Counted from the first letter of the stretch, positions 8,141 to 15,759 are shown. The stretch is 32,753 bases of DNA from Nitrospira sp. ST-bin4 (GCA_002083565.1 MSXM01000011.1:1-32753); one strand, 5' to 3'. Program-made: numbers and translations. The notes: generated from the letters alone by a model not told the origin.

Positions 8141-9451
8141 TTACTTGGGTGCGACAAGCACTTCGACATTGTAGCGGTCACTGACGCGGGTTAAGTCTGT
8201 TTCCAGTCGTTTGGGGCTCCCAATACGGCCTTCCGGGTCGTAGACAAAGCAAAAGAGGGTGGTGCATCTGTTGCGGGCTGAGTAGAAGGCCGAATCCGCT
8301 GAGACCTGCTCGGCAATTTCCTTTGTGGTCATGCCGGATCTGGTTTTTTTTGCCACGATCGCGATTTGCTCTCTGTTCAGCAAGAGCGTAGTGCGAGGGA
8401 CGCTCCCCGCATAGGGCGGTGTCCATTCATCAGTGCCAACCTCATCGAATTCCATCTTCAACAGAGCACGTAAGAGGTCCTGCAAGTCGTAGTCGTCTTC
8501 AATTTCGACCGTTGGCCGGGAGTCTTTTCTGAGGCGCAATTGGCGCGCAACGGCATGCAGCCGAAGACAGACTTTTCGGACAAGCTTGAGTGTTTCTTGC
8601 TCGGAAAGGGGCTGGAATGGGGGCAGATCAAGCGTGTCGAGGGCCGCTGCCGATGGCACGGATGCGATTGGCGTGGGCACCGGCGAATGTGCCGGTTGTT
8701 CTGAAACGGGACGTATTTCCTGGGTTGCGGAAACAGCCGGGGCCTGGGGCGTCACGCTGGCTGTTGTCGGGGAAGGTACCTGGGCCGCTGGTGTTTGAGC
8801 AGGACGTATTTCCTGGGTTGCGGAAACAGCCGGGGCCTGGAGCCTCACGCTGGCCGATGGCGTTGGAGTCTTGCGTACTTCTTGCGTTGCAGAGAAGGCC
8901 GGCGCCGCAGTTGTCGCGGCTGGTTTGAGTGGAGCGGCTATTGGCTGAGTGGTTGAAGCTGTGGTTGGTCGGTGCGATGCCGCGGGAGCGGTCGGTGTAT
9001 GAGGCAAAGGTTGAGCGATTGTCTTCTGAGTGGCGGGTTGAACCAGCCGCATCTGTGCGGTGGTCGAGGACTGAATCTTTTGGGTTTCCCGAGCGGCGAT
9101 CGGCTGGGGCTTGATCCCTTGGAGTTCCAACTTCTTGTCCTCCAAGGTGCGTATCAGGTCCTTGACTGCAGCGATGCTGTTGGCCGCTTCCGTTTTGTTT
9201 GACGTGCGAAGCTTATAATTGCGATAGGCCTGAAATTCGTGCGATCGTTCCCCGAACACGCGTTTGACGCATTCGCGGAGCTGCAATTCGGCTTTGCTCC
9301 TGGCGGCATCGCGATAGGGGAATCCTTCTTGGCTGAAATCGTTGATCGCCGCGAGGACTTCCTGAAGCTTGCTGGTCCCGGTGTCGATTTCTTCGAGAGA
9401 GATCGGTTTGGGCGGAAGTTGAGGGTTGTCTGCTGTGCGTGTACGTGCCAT
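8141..9451 (-). CDS. DpnII/MboI-type restriction-endonuclease-fold protein, apparently catalytically dead, with a repeat linker
   Basis: A protein of 436 residues when started at the ATG at 9451. The open frame reaches 9703 but then overlaps the receiver gene, and the extra residues look like translated non-coding sequence. Residues ~18-110 form an alpha-helical domain (LQECV/LRECVKRVFGE style). Residues ~115-290 are a Pro/Ala/Thr/Gln-rich linker with repeats of APAxSATQEIR. The last ~130 residues (DLQDLLRALLKMEFDEVGTDEWTPPYAG, FCFVYDPEGRIGSPKRLETDL) resemble the PD-(D/E)XK family related to DpnII/MboI nucleases. In that family the core reads roughly R-M-D-F-L-L then E-x-K-K-T; here Asp is Thr355 and the catalytic Glu is Val366 (VAK, with Lys368 kept). 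It may therefore bind DNA or proteins without cutting. Family placement is from memory of the motif pattern. Confidence 0.72.
   Translation of the reverse strand: MARTRTADNPQLPPKPISLEEIDTGTSKLQEVLAAINDFSQEGFPYRDAARSKAELQLRECVKRVFGERSHEFQAYRNYKLRTSNKTEAANSIAAVKDLIRTLEDKKLELQGIKPQPIAARETQKIQSSTTAQMRLVQPATQKTIAQPLPHTPTAPAASHRPTTASTTQPIAAPLKPAATTAAPAFSATQEVRKTPTPSASVRLQAPAVSATQEIRPAQTPAAQVPSPTTASVTPQAPAVSATQEIRPVSEQPAHSPVPTPIASVPSAAALDTLDLPPFQPLSEQETLKLVRKVCLRLHAVARQLRLRKDSRPTVEIEDDYDLQDLLRALLKMEFDEVGTDEWTPPYAGSVPRTTLLLNREQIAIVAKKTRSGMTTKEIAEQVSADSAFYSARNRCTTLFCFVYDPEGRIGSPKRLETDLTRVSDRYNVEVLVAPK
8709..8840. repeat. Tandem 93-bp coding repeat in the linker of the nuclease-fold gene
   Basis: A 39-base segment at 8709-8747 recurs identically at 8802-8840, a period of 93 bases (31 codons). 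A third, diverged copy is visible around 8870-8907. Each unit encodes the APAVSATQEIR motif of the linker. The identical DNA, not only protein, indicates recent duplication or gene conversion and a site where copy number may vary between strains. Confidence 0.85.
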
Positions 9452-9593
9452 AGCGGTGTGGGGAAAGTGTAACTGAGGGTCCTGAACCTGGCAAGAAAAC
9501 ACCCGATTTTGACGAGGTGTGTTTTGGGGGTGGGTGTTTGGAGGGACGGACTGAAGGCGCACATCATCTTCCAGCCTCCTGTGATGATGGGGG

Positions 9594-10097
9594 TCAATCA
9601 ACCCACTTAACACCTCTGGCCGATACAGGGGCTGTATGGGGGGCGCGAGCAATCGGTGGAGCAGCAAGTGCAGCGGCAACCCGTGTGAATAGATAGTCGA
9701 CATTGAAAGGCTTGGGAAGAAATCGTTCCGGCTCGATCAGGATCCCTTGGTTTGCCAAGTGGCTGAGAGCGTGGCTCGACATAAAGAGGACACGAAGTTC
9801 TTTCTTCACACAGAGCACCTGTTGAACAAGGTCGTTTCCGTTGACGCGAGGGTACCGATTACCGTGGGAGAGCACCGCAAAGCCTGGAGGTGGAAGAAAC
9901 AGATCTGTCAGCAATAAGTCGATCGGGCCGGTCGCTGTGCTGTAGAGGGCCATGGCTTCTGAACTGCCTTCGGCCTGCAAGACCCGATATCCCGCTTTGG
10001 TCAAACTTGTGACGCACAACAAGCGCATGGAGGGGTCATCATCGACGACGAGGATCTGGCCTGTTGCTCTGGAATCGGTGGAGTCGGGATGGGCCAT
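9594..10097 (-). CDS. Single-domain response regulator (receiver) with an insertion after the phosphorylation site
   Basis: A protein of 167 residues, a CheY-like receiver with no output domain. Acidic pocket residues Asp19-Asp21 (VVDDDPSMR), phospho-acceptor Asp65 (LLTDLFLP) and the conserved Lys in FLPKPF are present. Between the phosphorylation loop and helix 4 there are about 14 extra residues (PPPGFAVLSHGNRYPRV) absent from ordinary receivers. The start at 10097 has AAGGA about 11 bases upstream. It is transcribed toward the nuclease-fold gene, with 142 bases between its stop and that gene's preferred start. No kinase gene is adjacent on this strand; the partner could be the kinase at 4574 or one elsewhere. 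Confidence 0.88.
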   Translation of the reverse strand: MAHPDSTDSRATGQILVVDDDPSMRLLCVTSLTKAGYRVLQAEGSSEAMALYSTATGPIDLLLTDLFLPPPGFAVLSHGNRYPRVNGNDLVQQVLCVKKELRVLFMSSHALSHLANQGILIEPERFLPKPFNVDYLFTRVAAALAAPPIARAPHTAPVSARGVKWVD

Positions 10098-10353
10098 GGG
10101 GCAGTGAGTTCCTTAATAGAGTTAAGCGCTTTTCGTGACCATATGCCGCCTTATCGGAAGAGCACGGCCAATTCTTGAGTGGGCGATGGATACCGGAAAG
10201 GTTGGATTACATAGAGAATGAGAGGGAAGGTGAATGCGGCTGAGATAAAGGGCAGGCAGAAAACAGAACCATGGCTCCCGTAAGCTGGTATTCCCTGGCC
10301 AAGGGAGGCGATGAGCACAATGGGAGCTGCAACACGGCTTCACTCGGTGCTGA

Positions 10354-11928
10354 TCAATCGATGGCCGTCTTCTTGTTGATGAGTGGCACGGAAATAATCT
10401 CGGTCTGTCCGTTTGGCCGCTGGATAACCGCACGCCGGATCCGTTCGAGCCGGCCTAATCCGAAGGTAAGTTCAGGAGTTTGATCGGTCAGCATGCCCAC
10501 GCTTCCGATGACTGTGCGGGTATAACTCGTGCCCTGGTCCGTCTCAATGCTGATGCGAGTACCAAGACTCGCGACGGTGTCGGGAACGACGATGGTGATG
10601 TAGTTGCCTGGAGCAGTATTCAGGAATGCTCGCACCGGGCCGTCTATGTTGAGCCATACGAGATCTTGTCTGCCATCGCCGTCAAGATCGACGATCAACG
10701 GTGACTGGCCGAAGTGCCGATTCTCCATTCCCAGGGCCGGTGTGTGTTCAAAGGTACCGACCCCGTTCTCGACAGATTGCAAATAGGTACGGCCTGACAG
10801 TTTGAACCATTTATGAAGAGGCCATTTGATATAGTTCTGTGCCACAAACAAGTCGAGCTGCCCGTCGAGGTTGAGGTCCTCAAACACGGCGCCCCATGCA
10901 AACCCTTCACCGGTCAGCCCGTACTGGTCGGTCACATCGGTAAAGCGGAAGTCGCCGTCATTTCGCCAGATCATCCAGTTGTGCGTGTGGCGCTGGTCGT
11001 CTCGCAGATCGCCCGACGTCAGAAAAAGCGGAATGGATCGTCCGACATTGGTGAAAAAGAGATCCTGGTCGCCGTCGTTATCGATATCGCCGACCGCCAA
11101 GCCCATCCAAAAGCCGAAGTCTGATTTGGTAGGGACAGGCTGAAATGTTCGATCCTTCATGTTGCGGAAGATCTCGACTGCGCCGGTATTCTGGGACACG
11201 ACCAAGTCCTGCCACCCGTCCGAGTCCAGGTCAACAAAGACGGAGAGGAAGGTGTTCTGCTTACTGGCCGTACCGGACGATTCGGTAATGTCGGTAAATG
11301 TGAGGTCGCCGTTGTTCAATAACAGGCGATTCGGCTTCGCGTGCGTTGGATCGTTGAAGGTCGCACTCCGGAACTTCTTCGCATTCACGAAGACACTGAT
11401 GTAGAGGTCTCCGTCCCCGTCATGGTCGATATCCGACACCGCGACGCTAAACGGGACCGAGTCAGCAGGGAGATCGACGGGGATCGGTCTTTCCTGAAAC
11501 CGCCCCCCGTGATTGAGATAGAGGTAGACGCCGTTCTCCCGCGCCACAATCAAATCGGTGTCCCCATCGGCGTCTATATCGATTGCCGTACTGCCGTAGG
11601 TGGCGCTGGTATTTGAGAGGCCTGTGCCGGTTTCGATATTGACCAGGCGGCCATTGCGATAGCTCAATAAGGCGTCGCGCTGTTCTTCCCCACCACCGAC
11701 AAAGATCTCGTACGTTCCGTCTCCATCGATGTCGATCACCGACGCCCCGGTAAATGGATGCGTGCCTTTCTTCCACACATGCGCAAAGTCGGCCGGTACC
11801 GGAGTAAACGGAGTTGGTGGCGAAAGGGTAGTGGATCCTGATGCACAACCACTGAGGACACACAGGCCCACCATGAGGCGGACCACTGTCATGATGGGAC
11901 CCGTGTCAGAGAACCAGCGGTGTTGCAT
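10354..11928 (-). CDS. FG-GAP/VCBS-repeat lipoprotein with C-terminal ASPIC/UnbV domain
   Basis: A protein of 524 residues. The start at 11928 is chosen over the upstream ATG at 11988 because AGGAG sits 7 bases before it and the resulting N-terminus is a compact lipoprotein signal with lipobox LSGC (Cys28). At least seven DxDxDGxxDL calcium-type repeats follow (for example DIDGDGTYEIF, DIDHDGDGDLYI, DIDNDGDQDLFF, DLDGDGRQDLVW), expected to form a beta-propeller. The last ~90 residues (ITIVVPDTVASLGTRISIET ... GLGRLERIRRAVIQRPNG) match the ASPIC/UnbV domain. Such proteins are cell-surface or periplasmic; functions are poorly known and often assumed to be adhesion or ligand binding. It lies 41 bases behind the small exported protein gene, so the two are probably an operon. 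Confidence 0.87.
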   Translation of the reverse strand: MQHRWFSDTGPIMTVVRLMVGLCVLSGCASGSTTLSPPTPFTPVPADFAHVWKKGTHPFTGASVIDIDGDGTYEIFVGGGEEQRDALLSYRNGRLVNIETGTGLSNTSATYGSTAIDIDADGDTDLIVARENGVYLYLNHGGRFQERPIPVDLPADSVPFSVAVSDIDHDGDGDLYISVFVNAKKFRSATFNDPTHAKPNRLLLNNGDLTFTDITESSGTASKQNTFLSVFVDLDSDGWQDLVVSQNTGAVEIFRNMKDRTFQPVPTKSDFGFWMGLAVGDIDNDGDQDLFFTNVGRSIPLFLTSGDLRDDQRHTHNWMIWRNDGDFRFTDVTDQYGLTGEGFAWGAVFEDLNLDGQLDLFVAQNYIKWPLHKWFKLSGRTYLQSVENGVGTFEHTPALGMENRHFGQSPLIVDLDGDGRQDLVWLNIDGPVRAFLNTAPGNYITIVVPDTVASLGTRISIETDQGTSYTRTVIGSVGMLTDQTPELTFGLGRLERIRRAVIQRPNGQTEIISVPLINKKTAID

Positions 11929-11969
11929 GTCAGTCGCTCCTTGCAGTGGCCAGTGCATCCGGTGAACCG

Positions 11970-12473
11970 TTATTGGAAGGTGATCCATCGCCAGAACTCG
12001 ACGTACCAGGGTGTGCCCCCGTCAGCCAGGATGGTCTCCACGGCGAACGGCATGCGATGGCCCTCGGAATCCCCAACATCCACCCGGAAGACATTGCCTT
12101 GGCGATCGGCCAAAATGAAGTTGTCCTTGGTAATGGTGGGTGCCACCATGGCGTATACGTCCCCATTCGGTGCGACGAGGGCCTTGGGAGCGAGGTGTTC
12201 CATCTTCTGCAACTTCATCGAGGCATTTGCTTTCTTCTGCAGTTCCTCTGAAGAAATTACTGTGCCGCCAAGCTCGGTGTGCAGGGGCTCCGGGTTCCCG
12301 GTGGTGGCAAGGGTGACCAAGGCGTCTGAAGCCCTTCCAGTTACGGACGCCGGCAAGTCTGCCGAGTAACCGGGTGATGCAAACGCCAGCACCAGTGCTG
12401 TTGCCGCCATGGATAGGTTAAAGGCCTCACCGTTCTTTTCCGATTTCGAGCTGATCGTTGCGTCCGTCATCAT
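11970..12473 (-). CDS. Small exported protein of unknown function
   Basis: A protein of 167 residues with a charged N-region and hydrophobic core LSMAATALVLAFASPGYSA, a signal peptide with likely cleavage after YSA. AGGAG lies a few bases before the double ATG (12473/12470), supporting the start. The mature part contains an apparent beta-rich segment (LAPNGDVYAMVAPTITKDNFILADRQGNVFRVDVGD) with no cysteines. I do not recognise the family. It is the first gene of the pair that continues with the FG-GAP lipoprotein, so a shared surface role is plausible but unproven. Confidence 0.75.
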   Translation of the reverse strand: MMTDATISSKSEKNGEAFNLSMAATALVLAFASPGYSADLPASVTGRASDALVTLATTGNPEPLHTELGGTVISSEELQKKANASMKLQKMEHLAPKALVAPNGDVYAMVAPTITKDNFILADRQGNVFRVDVGDSEGHRMPFAVETILADGGTPWYVEFWRWITFQ

Positions 12474-12968
12474 CGATCTCCTTTGGTTAACAGGTCATTG
12501 GTTGTTGAGACTTTCTGCTGTTTGCGACAACCGGACGGTCTGGACTCCGTATGTGTGCGAGAGGGCTCCGTTCATCCGATCGTATGAGCTGTAGTCCCTG
12601 CCTGCGCCAAAACCTTACAAGGCGTATGGCCTCTGCGGAATCGGAGGAGAAATGCCGTGAGCAGGAATGGGATCATCCCTGAGTCGGCGCCGATACGGGC
12701 GGGATGGTCATGAGAAGCTGATGAATAGTGCGCGGATCAACCGAAGAAGAACTAGGAGCCGAAGCCGATTATCCGGCAGCGGCAATTGGGAGAGGTATCG
12801 TCTGATGAGCCGCCAGTACGAACATGGAACTACAGAAGGGGATAGCGCCGATGAGGCGACGGTACGCACAAAGTGCGTTATCAAATGAGAGAGACGCTGG
12901 AGGTGCTTATCCGCGCGCCCAATCACGATAAGCCACTAAATAGCGCGCGGGTCAACCGAAGGTTGGTA
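12474..12968. other. 495-bp gene-free region with a 23-bp imperfect direct repeat
   Basis: No open frame here has a convincing ribosome site or domain. A 23-base direct repeat, AATAG(T/C)GCGCGG(A/G)TCAACCGAAG in outline, occurs at 12724-12746 and 12939-12961 with two mismatches, the second copy ending 8 bases from the tRNA-Arg 3' end. A small hairpin CGCAC-AAA-GTGCG lies near 12865. The promoter of the 12473 gene should be in the left part, but no clear -35/-10 pair was seen. The repeat beside a tRNA end could be a footprint of past integration. Confidence 0.6.
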
Positions 12969-13045
12969 TGGTGCCCCCGATACGAATTGAACGTACGACC
13001 TACGGTTTAGGAAACCGCTGCTCTATCCAACTGAGCTACGGGGGC
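12969..13045 (-). tRNA. tRNA-Arg (anticodon CCT)
   Basis: A full cloverleaf of 77 nt including an encoded CCA end. The acceptor stem is GCCCCCG/CGGGGGC and the D arm GCTC-AGTTGGATA-GAGC. The anticodon arm GCGGT-TTCCTAA-ACCGT gives anticodon CCT (reads AGG). The T arm is GTACG-TTCAATT-CGTAT. It lies at the left edge of the genomic island, and its 5' half is repeated at the right edge, so the present tRNA is probably a hybrid of element-derived 5' half and original 3' half. Confidence 0.97.
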
Positions 13046-13053
13046 ATGAGCTA

Positions 13054-13082
13054 AATCTACAGGAATTTCGAGGGGATTGGAA
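13054..13082 (-). promoter_or_regulatory. Promoter of tRNA-Arg(CCT)
   Basis: On the minus strand a -35-like TTCCAA (13077-13082), a 17-base spacer and a -10-like TAGATT (13054-13059) lie 9 bases before the tRNA 5' end. The same arrangement, TTCCAA-17-TACATT at the same distance, precedes the truncated tRNA copy at 16637-16677. Conservation of both boxes while the spacer has diverged supports a working promoter. Confidence 0.65.
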
Positions 13083-13109
13083 GAGGGGACGGGATCCTTC
13101 GAGAGGTTG

Positions 13110-13320
13110 CTAGCGGCCACTGTGCCCACATTGTGCCCATGAAGCTTGCGGGACGCCTTGCGGAGATCCGCATCGCTCACGATGTTGTAGTGGTCAAAAA
13201 CGCGCTGGCGGAACGGATCGTGTCCGGGGATGGAGACAGGACAAACGGGAGTTGATGCTTGAATGGGCTCGTGAGATGTAGAAGCAGGGAAAGTGTGATG
13301 CGGAAATCCAGCGAGCCACG
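13110..13320 (-). pseudogene. Tyrosine-type integrase remnant (C-terminal part)
   Basis: In one minus-strand frame the translation reads PGHDPFRQRVFDHYNIVSDADLRKASRKL, close to the C-terminal box of phage/ICE integrases (typically SGH...VFDRYNIVSEADLR), with the catalytic Tyr inside DHYNIV. Upstream in the same frame LAGFPHHTFPAS faintly recalls the HxLR box (GFxxHDLRHT) but has lost the Arg. The frame has no start with a ribosome site and runs through into the tRNA, so this is a decayed 3' fragment. Its place beside the tRNA boundary is where the integrase gene of such an element is expected. Confidence 0.6.
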
Positions 13321-13435
13321 CAGTTCTAGGGCGGGTTCTTGAGAAGGAATTGGCGGACCTAAAAAGAGAATGAGTGAGTCGCACAAGACGGCTTGGCGTG
13401 AAAAGCAAACAGCGCCCGCGGCGGTAAACGGCTCC

Positions 13436-13906
13436 CTATATGCTAACGCCTAAATGCCGAGATAGTTTCTGGTGTGAATCCAACAACGCGGGTTTCACTT
13501 CTGCAGCGAGTACTTCGAATGAGCCCTTGAGCGAGCCTCGCACTATTTCAGACTCCGTGAGGTAACAGTCCACAGCGCAATTGAAGCGCCAAACTTCGGC
13601 ATAGGCCTTACGCAGCGATTGCGCTAATTCAGGATCAAGTGAGAACATGTCCCCCTTAGTTGCCTCCCAAGCCTGAACGAGCAATTTGATGATCGCTCGA
13701 CCACCTGCAAGGCTATGGCGGTCGATATGAGCGAGATTGTCAATAATTTCGGCCAAGAGCGACTGCAACTTGCGTTTCTTGTCTGATTCTGCCTTTTCAC
13801 GATCACGCAGCCAAGTTACTGCCTGAGCCAACAGTGCCCCTCCAGCGCCGCCAAAGCCGACAAGCAAAGCAGTTTGCCACATCGAAGACACATCGCTGGC
13901 ATTCAT
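13436..13906 (-). CDS. Small membrane-anchored protein, function unknown
   Basis: A protein of 156 residues. One N-terminal hydrophobic segment (ALLVGFGGAGGALLAQAVTWL, about residues 13-33) is followed by a basic stretch (RDREKAESDKKRKLQ) and a ~110-residue mostly helical cytoplasmic part. The start at 13906 has AGGAG 8 bases upstream, within the end of the thermonuclease remnant. It is the last gene of the island operon on this strand. I recognise no domain; the layout, a single anchor plus a helical cytosolic body, is common in phage-defence and island-borne membrane effectors, but no function can be assigned. Confidence 0.78.
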   Translation of the reverse strand: MNASDVSSMWQTALLVGFGGAGGALLAQAVTWLRDREKAESDKKRKLQSLLAEIIDNLAHIDRHSLAGGRAIIKLLVQAWEATKGDMFSLDPELAQSLRKAYAEVWRFNCAVDCYLTESEIVRGSLKGSFEVLAAEVKPALLDSHQKLSRHLGVSI

Positions 13907-13909
13907 ATG

Positions 13910-14107
13910 CTAGCTCCTACTAATGGCGGCGATGGCGGATAGAGGCGACCCTCCGTTTGACTCCGGCGTGTCCAACGATTGTCGTCGCTTGGCTATACGA
14001 TAGACCCACGGCGGAACAGGAGCCGGATCGGCCCACAGGCCTTTCCGCCCCCCTCGTACCTCTCTTTCTAGCCCTTCCGGCACTATATTCCACGGCGCAT
14101 ATGACCT
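13910..14107 (-). pseudogene. 3' remnant of a thermonuclease (staphylococcal-nuclease-like) gene
   Basis: The minus-strand frame ending at 13910 reads LEREVRGGRKGLWADPAPVPPWVYRIAKRR, the well-known C-terminal signature of SNase-family nucleases (REAR...RKGLWADPxPVPPWxxR). No N-terminal nuclease domain precedes it: upstream the same bases belong to the end of the 313-residue gene. An ATG at 14137 opens a 75-codon frame but would give only the tail. The stump therefore marks a join where a thermonuclease gene lost its 5' part, perhaps when the upstream operon arrived. Confidence 0.75.
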
Positions 14108-14108
14108 T

Positions 14109-15050
14109 TCAGTACTTGCCAAGCCCAACATCAACAAGTAATTCGCTGACTGTAACAGTCAAGTTTAGACCAACTTCGGGCCGCACGGCCTTGCCTTGAC
14201 CAACCGACCGGTTTTCATGAAGTCTCGCATGGAGTTGTCGGATTGTTTGAGCGAGGTTGTATCCGTAGTACGTCAGCGGAAACTGTTTTTCTTTGCCCGG
14301 AGTTTCAATAATCTTCTTGGCCTGTTTAAGCCTCTTATCGAGCGTAGCGTGTGGGGATTCGCCAACCAACGTAAGGCAATGGCTTAGAACGCCTTCAGCA
14401 AGATTGTTGGCGCGGTCAATTGCATCGAATGGAGCATGGCGTGTAATCGCTTGCTGAAAACCCTCATAATGTTGTGTGAGAAACTCTTGAAGCGGAAGCC
14501 CAACACCTTCAAACTCTGGCATTGCTAAAGTAGGTGCTAGCTGCACTGGCGTAAAGGTGAGGACTTGACGGTTCAATGCATCGGCTTGAATTCGAGTGAT
14601 GCGCCACAGCGAGTTGCGGCCAAACCCACCCGTAAGAAAATATCCAGACTTCCCCGAGCTAATGTCTGTCTCCCATGCATAGGGGCCGCCTGGAGGGTCC
14701 GCATGATAGACCCAAACGGGTACGGAAGTCTCTTGATAAATGGTACGGTTATTCCGATGTTCTTCTCTCAGATTGATAGTCGTAGAACCGGCTTTTCTAT
14801 ATACAATCGCTGACCAACATGGGGAACCATCGCTGGAGGGAACGGGTCGCAACACGGTGTGGGCTGGATGCTGAGACAGACTGCGCTTTCCTTTTTCGAG
14901 ACCGGCAGGAGCTATATCTGTTTGGCCTAAATAGACCCCTTTGAAAATCAAAACGGTGGGGTCCATCCGAACAACTTGGTATTCCTGGACAGGCTCAGCA
15001 AATCCCTCAGAATTCTGTAAATAATAAATCGTGCGTGAAGAGGAAGGCAT
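14109..15050 (-). CDS. Unknown 313-residue protein of the island operon
   Basis: The start at 15050 has GGAG 5-6 bases upstream and follows the PIN gene by 15 bases. The first ~170 residues look beta-rich and include GGPYAWETDISSGKSGYFLTGGFGRNSLWRITRI. The last ~110 are helical (FDAIDRANNLAEGVLSHCLTLVGE; YNLAQTIRQLHARLHENRSVGQGKAVRPEVGLNLTVTVSELLVDVGL). That last part resembles the all-helical C-terminal domains of some abortive-infection proteins and contains an R-x6-H (RQLHARLH), a spacing allowed in HEPN RNases, but this is a weak match. No transmembrane segment or signal peptide is seen. Context, directly after PIN and HEPN genes on an island, suggests a role in the same system; function unknown. 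Confidence 0.82.
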   Translation of the reverse strand: MPSSSRTIYYLQNSEGFAEPVQEYQVVRMDPTVLIFKGVYLGQTDIAPAGLEKGKRSLSQHPAHTVLRPVPSSDGSPCWSAIVYRKAGSTTINLREEHRNNRTIYQETSVPVWVYHADPPGGPYAWETDISSGKSGYFLTGGFGRNSLWRITRIQADALNRQVLTFTPVQLAPTLAMPEFEGVGLPLQEFLTQHYEGFQQAITRHAPFDAIDRANNLAEGVLSHCLTLVGESPHATLDKRLKQAKKIIETPGKEKQFPLTYYGYNLAQTIRQLHARLHENRSVGQGKAVRPEVGLNLTVTVSELLVDVGLGKY

Positions 15051-15065
15051 ACGGCTCCATCGTCT

Positions 15066-15722
15066 TTACTGCTTCCGTGGATGTCCCAACTTCAATTTAT
15101 CCGCCAGACCAGAATCAATCATTTCCCTCAGCAACTGCCGTGCCACCATCTTCGCAGTGAGCCCTCCGACGTGCGTGACTTGCCCTGTGTCCAATTGGAC
15201 AGTGCCACCAGAACCGTCTTCAACTTCTACATAGCCTACTGTATAGAGCTTATCGTCAGTTTGAATTGTTACCTTGCTGGTATGCCTCATCAAGTCGCGT
15301 GGCTTGATGAGCGTGAGTTCCTTGCTATAGAGGTCGAAATGACTGTCATGAGTCACGAGCGGGATGTTTTCCACACGTGCAATGCACGCATAGAGCAAGT
15401 CTGCTCCTCGAAGACGGCTGAAAACGTCATACAAATTCAGCTCGTACACTTTCTTCAAGAACCGCTTGGTGACATGATAGATCTCGCTATTCTCATAAAA
15501 CAACGGGGCCGGTCTAAAAACCGAACGGTCTGGGTGCAGCTCTCGATATCGGCGTGATTGCGTAGCCTGAAACTCAAAAAAGATGAGACCGGGAACCACC
15601 CAAAGAGCCTTATCGTCATCATTGAGATCTCTGAAAAACGAGTAGCAACTGAAGTGCTCAGCGTCATCGGAGTTTACGATTGAGGCGAGAACACTTGCGT
15701 CGAGTGCGTAACGTTTTTGCAT
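15066..15722 (-). CDS. PIN-domain ribonuclease-like protein with C-terminal extension
   Basis: A protein of 218 residues. The first ~135 form a PIN domain with the full acidic set: Asp8 (ALDASVLASIV), Glu50 (IFFEFQAT), Asp108 (GADLLYACIARVENIPLVTHD) and Asp126. PIN proteins cut RNA with bound Mg2+ or Mn2+; many are VapC toxins. This one is longer than VapC (about 130 residues) and has ~80 further residues (TSKVTIQTDDKLYTVGYVEVEDGSGGTVQLDTG...) of beta-then-helix character. No typical VapB antitoxin gene precedes it; instead a HEPN gene ends 37 bases upstream. A SD-like AAGGGG lies about 12 bases before the ATG. It is part of the island operon. Confidence 0.85.
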   Translation of the reverse strand: MQKRYALDASVLASIVNSDDAEHFSCYSFFRDLNDDDKALWVVPGLIFFEFQATQSRRYRELHPDRSVFRPAPLFYENSEIYHVTKRFLKKVYELNLYDVFSRLRGADLLYACIARVENIPLVTHDSHFDLYSKELTLIKPRDLMRHTSKVTIQTDDKLYTVGYVEVEDGSGGTVQLDTGQVTHVGGLTAKMVARQLLREMIDSGLADKLKLGHPRKQ

Positions 15723-15759
15723 CTAGTGCGTCATCCCCTTCGCTACCCGGTGCTCCATC

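Noticed and set aside
12667..12926. Short opposing open frames next to tRNA-Arg
   Set aside because: Arg/Ser-rich translations typical of random frames, with no ribosome site or conserved motif.
12969..13045. Group I intron in the tRNA-Arg(CCT) anticodon loop, known from some bacteria
   Set aside because: The tRNA at 12969-13045 is uninterrupted; the split copy is explained by the island boundary repeat and is followed by protein genes, not intron structure.
13007..13408. Minus-strand open frame ending in a PVAQLDRAAVS-like tail
   Set aside because: The end is a translation of the tRNA-Arg gene, a well-known false ORF pattern; only the integrase-like middle part has meaning and is listed as a remnant.
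14436..14456. Sigma-54-like promoter TGGCGTG...TTGCT
   Set aside because: The GG to GC spacing is one base short and it lies antisense inside a coding gene.
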